From contig NC_012590.1 of the NCBI RefSeq assembly GCF_000022905.1, positions 496,001 through 560,000 of the forward strand: DNA of 64,000 nucleotides, written 5' to 3'. Source of the DNA: Corynebacterium aurimucosum ATCC 700975. GTDB lineage: Bacteria; Actinomycetota; Actinomycetes; Mycobacteriales; Mycobacteriaceae. Positions 52,638 through 59,726 of this stretch are shown piece by piece (within the stretch, counting starts at the first letter, position 1; every line of letters starts with the position of its first letter). A program made the translations under genes and the position numbers. The notes under the pieces were generated by a model that was not told the DNA's origin, ran no database searches, and saw only the letters and a list, made by a program, of their open reading frames with translations.

Positions 52638-53252
52638 TCAAGGCGCCTGTTGGATGTCGATGCTTTCACCGACCTGCGGGCGCTGGTAGCCGGTCACGCC
52701 GGCGCGCTGGAGCATGCCGTCGGTGATTTGCTTGCCGGCGTCGGAAAGCACGGCGTCATGGATGGGCACCGTCACGCGCGCGCCGATGCGCATGGCATAA
52801 TCCGCGGCATCCGCCCCGCGCACCCACGGGCCGGCGATGGGAAGCAGGAGGACATTTACCGTGCGTCCCTTAGGGACGCACCACTGGTCGCCGGGGTGCA
52901 GCACGCCGCCGAAGAAATAACCCAGGTTCTCCGGGCGCGGAATGTTGGGGTGGATTTCCTCGTGGAGCCCGCCCACCGCGTGAATCTCAAGGCCCAGAAC
53001 CGTGAACGTCTCTCCGGCATGCACGGCGGTGCCGGAGCCGATGGCGTTGATGGCTTCCTGCGTTCCCCACACTGGCAGGCCGCTCGCGCGCACGGCATCG
53101 ACGTCGAGGTGATCGCCGTGCGCGTGCGTGAGCAGCACCGCCTCAGCGCCTTCGAGGCAACTGAGATCTGAAAGGGGGCCGGGATCGATAACGATGCGCC
53201 CCTGGGGAGCCTCGACGGCCACGGCGGATTGCCCATGCAGCGAAATCTTCAT
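52638..53252 (-). CDS. MBL-fold metallo-hydrolase
   Basis: A 204-residue metallo-beta-lactamase-fold protein of the UlaG/YtnP-like group with the metal motif THAHGDHLD and further histidines in VGGLHEE and PIHDA. It lies 10 bp after the dipZ stop on the same strand, so it belongs to the proposed SigK-like regulon. Substrate unknown. Confidence 0.85.
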   Translation of the reverse strand: MKISLHGQSAVAVEAPQGRIVIDPGPLSDLSCLEGAEAVLLTHAHGDHLDVDAVRASGLPVWGTQEAINAIGSGTAVHAGETFTVLGLEIHAVGGLHEEIHPNIPRPENLGYFFGGVLHPGDQWCVPKGRTVNVLLLPIAGPWVRGADAADYAMRIGARVTVPIHDAVLSDAGKQITDGMLQRAGVTGYQRPQVGESIDIQQAP

Positions 53253-53262
53253 GATTCCCACG

Positions 53263-54843
53263 CTAGCCAAAAGTGAAGGAATACAGCGAGAGGCCTTCGC
53301 TTACTTCCAGCTCGATTGTTTCGGTGTGATTGTCAGGCTCCCGGACGAGATCCACCGTGCCGTCCTGGGTGATGTCGAAGGTGCGGACCGAACCATCCGC
53401 GCGGTGCACGCGAACCGTTCCGCTCCCTGATGTTACGAGCTGTACCCAGGCGGCGCGATAATTCAGTCGCAGGCGCGCGTGAGGTCCGGCGGTGATGGGC
53501 TGGTCGGCCAAAGTCCACGTCCCACCCAGCGAATACTGACCTAACGGCGGCTCGCTCGTGGTGAACTGGTGCGTGCCGTCGTGGTAATCGGGGTTGGTGA
53601 AATACTGTGCGCGTGCGGTGCCGAGGTAGGTCTCCGGCGAGCGCGGCGCGCTGTTCGCATCGGCTGCTTCAATGGGCTCAGGCAGCGCGATGGAGGGGTC
53701 GCGCTCGAGGAGAAGCTCGCGGATGAGGCGCTCGGTCTCGGCGTAGTCGCCCTCGCCGTGGTGGGATTGGCGCAACATGCCGTGCTTGTCGACGAGATAG
53801 TGCGCCGGCCAGTACCGATTCCCAAAGTTCTTCCACGTGGCGAAGTCATTATCCTGTGCCACTGGATACTCGATTCCCTGCTCGCGGGCCGCACGGCGCA
53901 CGTTGTCGGCCTCGTGCTCGAAAGCGTATTCCGGCGCGTGGATTCCGATGATGTCGAAGCCGTAGTCCTTGTAATGCGCATAGAGCTTGGTCAGGTGCGT
54001 GTTGTTGCGCTGGCAGTTGATGCAGGCATAGGCCCAAAAATCGATGAGCGTGACCTTGCCGGAGGTGCGCGGATCGACGGGCGCATCCGTGTTGAACCAG
54101 CCGGTCAGCCCCGCGAACGCGGGCACGGGGGTTCCTTCCGCTGTGGGAGCGTCCTGTTCAACGGGCGTAGCGTCGACGTTGATGCTGGGGAGTTTCTGCT
54201 GAAGCCACGCGGGCGCGCCGAGTGAGATGGCGCCGGCCATAGCGATCACCACAATTCCCGCAGCGATGCGCACCCCGCGTTGATGGGAGCGGAAAGCATC
54301 GACGCGTTTGCCCACCTCGTTGCCGCCTAAGGCGAAAGCCAGCAGCGGGATCGCCACGCCGAGGGCGAAGGAGAGGCAGAGGAGGAGGATGTGGGCGTCG
54401 ACAGTCCCGGTGGCGCCCGCCACTGAGATTGCGGTCAGTACCGGGCCCGCGCAGGGAACGAAGACAACACCCATGGCTAGGCCAACGACGAAGCCGCCCT
54501 TGTCGCGGGCTTTGGCTTGCAAGCCGCCAGCTTTCGGGAGCTTCTGGAAAGGCCACTCTAGGGCTTCCTGCACGCGTGGGAACACCATTCCTAGGCCAAC
54601 GAGAACGAGCAGCGCGATTCCCACTTTCCACAAGATGTCGGCCGGGAGGCCCAAGGCATTGAGCAGCGTTGTGGCGAAAAGAGTGACGAGGCTAAAACTC
54701 GTCACCAGCCCGCCGATGACCTGCCATGGCCGCCACCGTGAGCCGCCGCTGACTGCGAGGACCAGCGGCAAGACCGGCAAGATGCAGGGCGAGATGCCGG
54801 TGATAAGACCACCGGTAAACCCGATGAAAAGCGTTGATAACAT
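53263..54843 (-). CDS. dipZ: DipZ: CcdA-type disulfide transporter fused to thioredoxin-like domain
   Basis: A 526-residue membrane protein. The N-terminal CcdA domain (about 1-215) has six membrane segments with the paired cysteines SPCILPVLPLVL and FVPCAGPVL. An outer thioredoxin/TlpA-like domain follows with CINC as active-site motif (AYACINCQRNN) and then a C-terminal beta-sandwich like that of M. tuberculosis DipZ. It passes electrons to extracytoplasmic proteins. ATG 54843 has AAGGAG before it. In M. tuberculosis dipZ is in the SigK regulon; here it is divergent from a SigK-like gene with a matching promoter. Confidence 0.92.
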   Translation of the reverse strand: MLSTLFIGFTGGLITGISPCILPVLPLVLAVSGGSRWRPWQVIGGLVTSFSLVTLFATTLLNALGLPADILWKVGIALLVLVGLGMVFPRVQEALEWPFQKLPKAGGLQAKARDKGGFVVGLAMGVVFVPCAGPVLTAISVAGATGTVDAHILLLCLSFALGVAIPLLAFALGGNEVGKRVDAFRSHQRGVRIAAGIVVIAMAGAISLGAPAWLQQKLPSINVDATPVEQDAPTAEGTPVPAFAGLTGWFNTDAPVDPRTSGKVTLIDFWAYACINCQRNNTHLTKLYAHYKDYGFDIIGIHAPEYAFEHEADNVRRAAREQGIEYPVAQDNDFATWKNFGNRYWPAHYLVDKHGMLRQSHHGEGDYAETERLIRELLLERDPSIALPEPIEAADANSAPRSPETYLGTARAQYFTNPDYHDGTHQFTTSEPPLGQYSLGGTWTLADQPITAGPHARLRLNYRAAWVQLVTSGSGTVRVHRADGSVRTFDITQDGTVDLVREPDNHTETIELEVSEGLSLYSFTFG

Positions 54844-54885
54844 GCTGTGCTCCTTCGCTTGTGGTGCGGTGTGGGTATGCAATCA

Positions 54886-54913
54886 GTTCGGAGCACACGT
54901 GATAAACGGATTG
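54886..54913 (-). promoter_or_regulatory. ECF-type (SigK-like) promoter of dipZ
   Basis: On the minus strand CAATCC (54908-54913), 16-nt spacer, CCGAAC (54886-54891). The M. tuberculosis SigK consensus is about CCATCC-N16/17-CCGAAT. The same arrangement occurs on the plus strand at 54937-54964. Confidence 0.72.
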
Positions 54914-54936
54914 CCACAAACTTTTTTAAATCCATC

Positions 54937-54964
54937 CAATCCGCGTCACGGGGCGGCTCCGAAT
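54937..54964 (+). promoter_or_regulatory. ECF-type (SigK-like) promoter of the lipoprotein-sigK-rskA operon
   Basis: CAATCC (54937-54942), 16-nt spacer, CCGAAT (54959-54964). A CCATCC begins 5 bp upstream (54932), but its spacing of 21 nt is too long. The predicted mRNA leader is about 50 nt. Confidence 0.75.
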
Positions 54965-55021
54965 GGTGAGATACAGGGCCCGGAAACACCGGACCCGAAA
55001 ACCTGAAGAAGGAGCACCGAA

Positions 55022-55243
55022 ATGAAGAAGCTTGTTACTACCGCCGCTGCACTTGCCGTTGCCGCCAGTGGGTTGGTTGCCTGCAACGACACGAAGGAAG
55101 ACATGGACATGATGCCCAGCTCTGAGATGATGGCCCCGAGCTCGGACGCCATGGAGTCGGATTCCATGATGACCGAGGAAAAGATGACCGAGGAAATGGA
55201 GAGCGATGAGATGATGGCGCCGAGTGAAGAAATGACTAAGTAA
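55022..55243 (+). CDS. Small Met/Glu/Asp/Ser-rich lipoprotein
   Basis: A 73-residue lipoprotein. Signal peptide MKKLVTTAAALAVAASG with lipobox LVAC; the mature part of about 52 residues is almost only Met, Glu, Asp, Ser and Thr, with repeated MM pairs (DMDMMPSSEMMAPSS, DSMMTEEKMTEE). Such a chain is probably disordered and could bind copper or other soft metals, or act as a methionine-sulfoxide sink. It is the first gene of the unit with the sigma and anti-sigma genes and faces dipZ. The ribosome site GAAGGAG is good. No homologue is recognised. Confidence 0.8.
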   Translation: MKKLVTTAAALAVAASGLVACNDTKEDMDMMPSSEMMAPSSDAMESDSMMTEEKMTEEMESDEMMAPSEEMTK

Positions 55244-55250
55244 AAGTGCC

Positions 55251-55859
55251 ATGTCCGCCCCGTTGCTGGAGGTAAGCTCTACACCCGTGTCTGCGATGTC
55301 ACCTGATGAACATGCGCGGCTGAACCACCTGCTCGTTCAGACCGCTGCGGCAGACAAGCATGCCTTCAGCGCGCTATACGACGCCCTCGCACCCACCGTG
55401 TACAGCGTGTGCCTGAGCGTTTTGCGCAATCCTGCTTTGGCGGAAGAGGTTGCCCAAGACGTCTTCGTTGAGGTGTGGACTTCCGCTGCGAAATTTGATC
55501 CGCAGCGAGGGAACGCGCGGTCGTGGGTAGGCAGGCTGGCGCATGGGAGGGCCGTCGATAAGCTGCGTAGCCACGTTGCCGCAGTGCACCGTGATGACCG
55601 CGACGCGCTGCTGACCCAGGCTACCTACACCGAGCCCCTCGAAGATGAGGCCCTAGGACATGTCGAAGCGCAGCGTCTGCGCCGGGCTATCGGCGAGATC
55701 GGGGAGCCACATTCCACCGCGGTAGCCCTCGCATTTTTCAATGGCTTGACGCATGCTGAACTGGCAGAATCAACGGGAGTCCCGCTAGGTACGGCGAAGA
55801 CGCGCGTGCGCGACGGCGTTAAGAAGCTAAAAGCGATCCTCGGAAGGGAGGGAAGATGA
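55251..55859 (+). CDS. sigK: ECF sigma factor, SigK-like
   Basis: A 202-residue ECF sigma factor with region 2 (FSALYDALAPTVYSVCLSVL, then EEVAQDVFVEVWTSA) and region 4 (LAFFNGLTHAELAESTGVPLGTAKTRVRDG in outline). The RskA-like anti-sigma factor overlaps by 4 bp. SigK is proposed since dipZ and a lipoprotein lie next to it, as in the mycobacterial SigK regulon, and since both promoters fit the SigK type. ATG 55251 has no good ribosome site; GTG 55287 or ATG 55296 are alternatives. Confidence 0.85.
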   Translation: MSAPLLEVSSTPVSAMSPDEHARLNHLLVQTAAADKHAFSALYDALAPTVYSVCLSVLRNPALAEEVAQDVFVEVWTSAAKFDPQRGNARSWVGRLAHGRAVDKLRSHVAAVHRDDRDALLTQATYTEPLEDEALGHVEAQRLRRAIGEIGEPHSTAVALAFFNGLTHAELAESTGVPLGTAKTRVRDGVKKLKAILGREGR

Positions 55860-56488
55860 GCAATACGCATGAGTTTTCTGATGAGACTTTCGACGACTTC
55901 CTCGATTCCCTCCCCGAGGTCGAACCGCCAGCGCGAATGAAAGATGCCATCTTTGCGGAAATTGACGGGGGCGAAGCTGCCGAGGTTATCGAGCTTCCAC
56001 GTCGCCGGTGGCGGGCCTTCGTGGCAGTGCCAGCGGCCGCGGCAGTGCTCGTCGCGGGCGTGGTAGCAGCGCCGCAGCTCTTGCAGTTGGGTCAACCCGA
56101 TGCAGCGGATAGCGCGCGAGTCGAAGCCGAATCGCCGGGCGAGAAATCTATGCATGACATCATGGGGGCAGAGGACCTTATGCAGGGCAATGCGGATGTC
56201 TCGGGAGCGCAACTGGATATCGTTTCCTCCGCCTCGATGGCGAAATCCGGCGCGATGGTCGATGGCCAGCCACAACTGGCCGACGGCATGGGCGCCCAGG
56301 TGTGGGCAGTCAGTGCAGATGGTGAGATGGCCTCAGCCGGGGTTATCGGTCAGGACCCACACGATGGGGTGTGGATGCCCTTCGACGGTGCCGCGGTCAA
56401 AGTCATGGTTACCGAGGAACCTGCGGGTGGCAGCGAGCAACCGACGGGCCGCACCCTCGCCACCGTGACCTTGGCCAGCGCTAGCTAG
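55856..56488 (+). CDS. rskA: Anti-sigma-K factor RskA-like protein
   Basis: A 210-residue single-pass membrane protein. The cytoplasmic N-terminus is short (about 60 residues, without the HxxxCxxC zinc motif of classic anti-sigma factors), one membrane segment follows (about 62-80, AFVAVPAAAAVLVAGVVAA), then an outer RskA-type C-terminal domain (DGQPQLADGMGAQVWAVSADGEM … ATVTLAS). Released SigK would transcribe this operon and dipZ. The gene is coupled to the sigma gene. Confidence 0.85.
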   Translation: MSNTHEFSDETFDDFLDSLPEVEPPARMKDAIFAEIDGGEAAEVIELPRRRWRAFVAVPAAAAVLVAGVVAAPQLLQLGQPDAADSARVEAESPGEKSMHDIMGAEDLMQGNADVSGAQLDIVSSASMAKSGAMVDGQPQLADGMGAQVWAVSADGEMASAGVIGQDPHDGVWMPFDGAAVKVMVTEEPAGGSEQPTGRTLATVTLASAS

Positions 56489-56531
56489 CCCAGTATGCGC
56501 TAGGGCAGCTACGCGCCAGGCCAGCTACATG

Positions 56532-57833
56532 TCAGCTAGTTAAGGCCTGCTTGACCAGATCCAGCGCGGCGGCGAGTTCGACATCGCTCAAATGCCCAAA
56601 GCCCAAGACCACGCCTTCCTCGGCGGCCACGCCGCCCCAGTAGTCACTGAGCGGGGTGAGCGTTAGCCCTAGGGAAGCTGCGCGGTCGACTACGGCGTTA
56701 TCGCACAGCAACACCGCATGGAGCCCGCCGTGGATGGGCAGAAGGGTAGCGGGGGCGTCTTCCAGCGCGGCTTGGACGAGATCGCGGCGGCGCTTGTAGG
56801 CGCGGCGCATCCGGCCGGTATGCCGCCGTAGCGCACCGCTGGCCAGGTAGTTCGCCAACGCCGCTTGGGGGATAGCACCGACGGGCTGGCCGAAGACCTC
56901 CCGGACGCGGTCCACCGCCGAGCGCAAGCTCGGCGGCACCACGAGGTAGCCGCAGGCAATCGACGGCGAAATCACCGAGGAAAACGTGCCCAGCAAGACG
57001 GTGTGCTCCGGGGCGAGCGCGGCCAGCGCGGGCAAGGGCTGGCCGACGTAGCGCAGTTCGGAATCGAAGTCATCCTCGATGATGAGCACGTCGTTGCTGC
57101 GTGCCCACTCGACGAGTTCCGCGCGCCGGGCCGCCGGCAGCGAACCGCCATAAGGGTGCTGGTGGGAGGGGGTGACGATGAGAACGTCGAGGTCAACGGT
57201 GGGGACGGTGACGCCGTGGGCGTCGGTGGGGACGTCGACAAGCGTGTGCCCCAAAGCTTGGGGGACGCGGCGCAGGCTGGGGTAGCCGGGGGATTCCACG
57301 CCGACTCGTAGGTGGCCTCCCAGCGCGCGCAGCAGCACCGAGAGGCCGTCGCGGGCGCCGGCGGTGATGACAACGTAAGCCGGGTCGACGGTGAGCCCGC
57401 GCATGTGGCGCAGGTGCGCGGCCACCTCGCGGGGAAGATCGCCGGAAGGATTCACCGCGGCCTTGCGCCACGCCGCCCTCCATTCGGGGGTGATGATTCC
57501 GGCCGTATCGGGCAAGCCGGGGGTCAACTCCACGCGCGGTGGGGCAGGACTGGGCCGCGGCGCGGGGTGAGGCTGTGGGGTGCGCCCATGGGGCAGGTGC
57601 GGGTTGATGACTGTGCCCGAGCCAACCGACGCGGTGAGGTAGCCCTCGGCGGTGAGCTGCTCGTAGGCGGTAACCACGCTGCCTCGGGAAATGCCCAGAT
57701 CGCGCGCCAGCGAACGCGTCGACGGCACCTGCTCGCCGGGCAGCAAAATGCCCGCCGCGACTTGGGTGCGGAGGGCTTCGGCAATCTGCACCGGCAACGC
57801 GCGCGTATCAGATGGATCGAGGCGGAAAGACAC
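56532..57833 (-). CDS. pdxR: MocR-type regulator PdxR
   Basis: A 433-residue regulator with an N-terminal GntR winged helix (about 10-75) and an aminotransferase-like domain. Placed divergent from pdxST it should be PdxR, which activates pdxST when PLP is short. In this family the PLP lysine is in a motif like GTFSK; here it reads LLGTFSSVISPSIACGY, with Ser at the Lys place. Other PLP-site residues seem present (DDFDSELRY). A Pro-rich linker joins the domains. Confidence 0.88.
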   Translation of the reverse strand: MSFRLDPSDTRALPVQIAEALRTQVAAGILLPGEQVPSTRSLARDLGISRGSVVTAYEQLTAEGYLTASVGSGTVINPHLPHGRTPQPHPAPRPSPAPPRVELTPGLPDTAGIITPEWRAAWRKAAVNPSGDLPREVAAHLRHMRGLTVDPAYVVITAGARDGLSVLLRALGGHLRVGVESPGYPSLRRVPQALGHTLVDVPTDAHGVTVPTVDLDVLIVTPSHQHPYGGSLPAARRAELVEWARSNDVLIIEDDFDSELRYVGQPLPALAALAPEHTVLLGTFSSVISPSIACGYLVVPPSLRSAVDRVREVFGQPVGAIPQAALANYLASGALRRHTGRMRRAYKRRRDLVQAALEDAPATLLPIHGGLHAVLLCDNAVVDRAASLGLTLTPLSDYWGGVAAEEGVVLGFGHLSDVELAAALDLVKQALTS

Positions 57834-57844
57834 GACCCCATCAT

Positions 57845-57854
57845 AAGTGGTCTA
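57845..57854 (+). promoter_or_regulatory. Candidate PdxR binding site
   Basis: AAGTGGTCTA in the pdxR-pdxS gap. It matches the C. glutamicum PdxR motif as I recall it (AAAGTGG-W-CTA). A second weaker copy may be ATAGTGGCCC on the minus strand near 57897-57906. Confidence 0.5.
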
Positions 57855-57914
57855 ATTCGACACTCGGAAAATGGCTCTTGTCTTGGACCAATTTTCTGGG
57901 CCACTATGTGAGCC

Positions 57915-58817
57915 ATGACTGAACAGAAGAATGAACAGGGACGCGCCACGACGCGCGTCAAGCGTGGACTGGCTGACATGCTCAAGGGTGGCGTCATCAT
58001 GGATGTGGTCACCCCGGAGCAGGCCCGAATTGCTGAGGACGCAGGTGCGTCCGCCGTCATGGCGCTGGAGCGCGTGCCGGCCGATATCCGCGCCCAGGGC
58101 GGCGTGGCCCGCATGTCTGATCCGGACCTCATCGAAGGCATCGTCAACGCCGTGGACATCCCAGTGATGGCGAAGGCCCGCATCGGTCACTTCGTCGAGG
58201 CGCAGATCCTCGGCGAGCTGGGCGTGGACTTCATCGACGAGTCCGAGGTGCTCAGCCCGGCCGACTACGTCAACCACATCAACAAGTGGGATTTCGGCGT
58301 GCCTTTCGTGTGCGGTGCGACGAACCTGGGCGAGGCCCTGCGCCGCATCACCGAGGGCGCGGCCATGATTCGCTCCAAGGGCGAGGCCGGCACCGGCGAC
58401 GTCTCCGAGGCTGTCAAGCACCTGCGCACCATCAAGGGCGAAATCGCACGCCTCCAGAACCTGGATCGCGACGAGCTCTACGTCGCCGCCAAGGAACTGC
58501 AGGCGCCGTATGACCTGGTTGCTGAGGTTGCAGAGACCGGCAAGCTGCCGGTCGTGCTGTTCGTCGCCGGTGGCGTCGCCACGCCTGCCGACGCCGCCCT
58601 CGTCCGCCAGACGGGTGCTGAAGGCGTCTTCGTCGGCTCCGGCATCTTCAAGTCCGGCGAGCCCGCGAAGCGCGCGGAGGCCATCGTTAAGGCGGCGACC
58701 CTCTACGACCAGCCGGCCGAGCTGGCCAAGATCAGCCGCGGTCTGGGCGAGGCCATGGTAGGCATCAACGTCAACGACATCCCCGCCCCGCACCGCTTGG
58801 CAGAGCGCGGTTGGTAA
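57915..58817 (+). CDS. pdxS: Pyridoxal 5'-phosphate synthase subunit PdxS
   Basis: The PLP-forming subunit of the DXP-independent pathway, 300 residues. The catalytic lysines are in [13 protein letters not shown] and [12 protein letters not shown], and [20 protein letters not shown] is the highly conserved helix region. PdxT feeds it ammonia. The promoter is shared with the divergent pdxR. Confidence 0.97.
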   Translation: MTEQKNEQGRATTRVKRGLADMLKGGVIMDVVTPEQARIAEDAGASAVMALERVPADIRAQGGVARMSDPDLIEGIVNAVDIPVMAKARIGHFVEAQILGELGVDFIDESEVLSPADYVNHINKWDFGVPFVCGATNLGEALRRITEGAAMIRSKGEAGTGDVSEAVKHLRTIKGEIARLQNLDRDELYVAAKELQAPYDLVAEVAETGKLPVVLFVAGGVATPADAALVRQTGAEGVFVGSGIFKSGEPAKRAEAIVKAATLYDQPAELAKISRGLGEAMVGINVNDIPAPHRLAERGW

Positions 58818-58822
58818 ACGCG

Positions 58823-59602
58823 GTGCGACCACTCGTCGGTGTCCTCGCGCTGCAGGGCGGCGTGGAGGAACACCTTGCCGTGTTGGAGAGCCTCGGTGTC
58901 GAAACGCGCCGGGTGCGCCTGCCGCAGGACCTCGACGGGCTGGACGGGCTGGTGCTGCCGGGCGGCGAGTCGAGCACCATCGATAAGTTGGCGCGCTCTT
59001 TTGGCGTCGCGGAGCCGTTGCGCCGCGCCGTCGAGGGTGGGCTGCCGGTTCTCGCCACCTGCGCGGGGCTCATCTACAGCGCTCGCGAACTGGAGAACCC
59101 CGCTCCGGGCCAGCAGACGCTAGGGCTTATCGACGTCACCGTGCGCCGCAACGCCTTCGGCAACCAACGCTTCTCCGAGGAGCGTGTCGTTCCCGTCGCG
59201 CTGCAAGGTCCGCGACCCGATGCAGAGATCTCAGAGGTTGGGGCATGGGGTGCCGAGTCCCGAGATGGCGAGGCGTATGGCATAGGACCCCGAAGCATCA
59301 CGCTCGATATTGAGGCGAGCTTCATCCGCGCGCCCATCGTTACCCGCGTGGGCGAAGGTGTTGAGGTCATCGCCACCGTGCCCGCCCCTGCGCCCGACAC
59401 TGTGACTGGTGGCGCGGCTGGCGAAGATAGCGCGGCGTGCAAAGATGGCGCCGAACATGACGGGGAGCTAACTCATCCTGCCGCGGGGCACGAAGCGATT
59501 GTGGGCGTGCGGCAGGGGCGCGTCACAGCGCTGAGCTTCCATCCGGAAGAGAACGGTGACTCGCGCCTCCACGCCGCGTGGCTCGCTTCCTTTGCCCATT
59601 AG
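58823..59602 (+). CDS. pdxT: Pyridoxal 5'-phosphate synthase glutaminase PdxT
   Basis: A class I-type glutaminase that supplies ammonia to PdxS. The nucleophile Cys is in LATCAGLIYSA, the His-Glu pair in SFHPEE, and the motif LPGGESSTIDKL is intact. At about 259 residues it is longer than usual (190-210). The extra length comes from two insertions, about 20 residues at AWGAESRDGEAYGIGPRS and about 35 at APAPDTVTGG…AAGHE. GTG 58823 is the likely start; a TTG at 58811 overlaps the pdxS stop. Confidence 0.92.
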   Translation: MRPLVGVLALQGGVEEHLAVLESLGVETRRVRLPQDLDGLDGLVLPGGESSTIDKLARSFGVAEPLRRAVEGGLPVLATCAGLIYSARELENPAPGQQTLGLIDVTVRRNAFGNQRFSEERVVPVALQGPRPDAEISEVGAWGAESRDGEAYGIGPRSITLDIEASFIRAPIVTRVGEGVEVIATVPAPAPDTVTGGAAGEDSAACKDGAEHDGELTHPAAGHEAIVGVRQGRVTALSFHPEENGDSRLHAAWLASFAH

Positions 59603-59650
59603 CTCTTTCTGTCCGAGCCCCTTTCTGCCCGCAAGCTCTTTTCTTAAATA

Positions 59651-59666
59651 ACTATCGCCCGATAGT
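59651..59666. repeat. Palindrome upstream of ppc
   Basis: ACTATCG-CC-CGATAGT, a perfect 7-bp inverted repeat with a 2-nt centre, about 61 bp before ppc. It looks like a dimeric-repressor operator; no known corynebacterial motif fits. Confidence 0.75.
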
Positions 59667-59726
59667 GCTCTGGGATACATTGAGATGTGCTAGCTGAACA
59701 CGTCACTCCCAGAAAGGCTCCTCGCC

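Noticed and set aside
54932..54964. CCATCC (54932) as -35 for CCGAAT
   Set aside because: Spacing of 21 nt is too long; CAATCC at 54937 gives 16 nt and is mirrored on the other strand.
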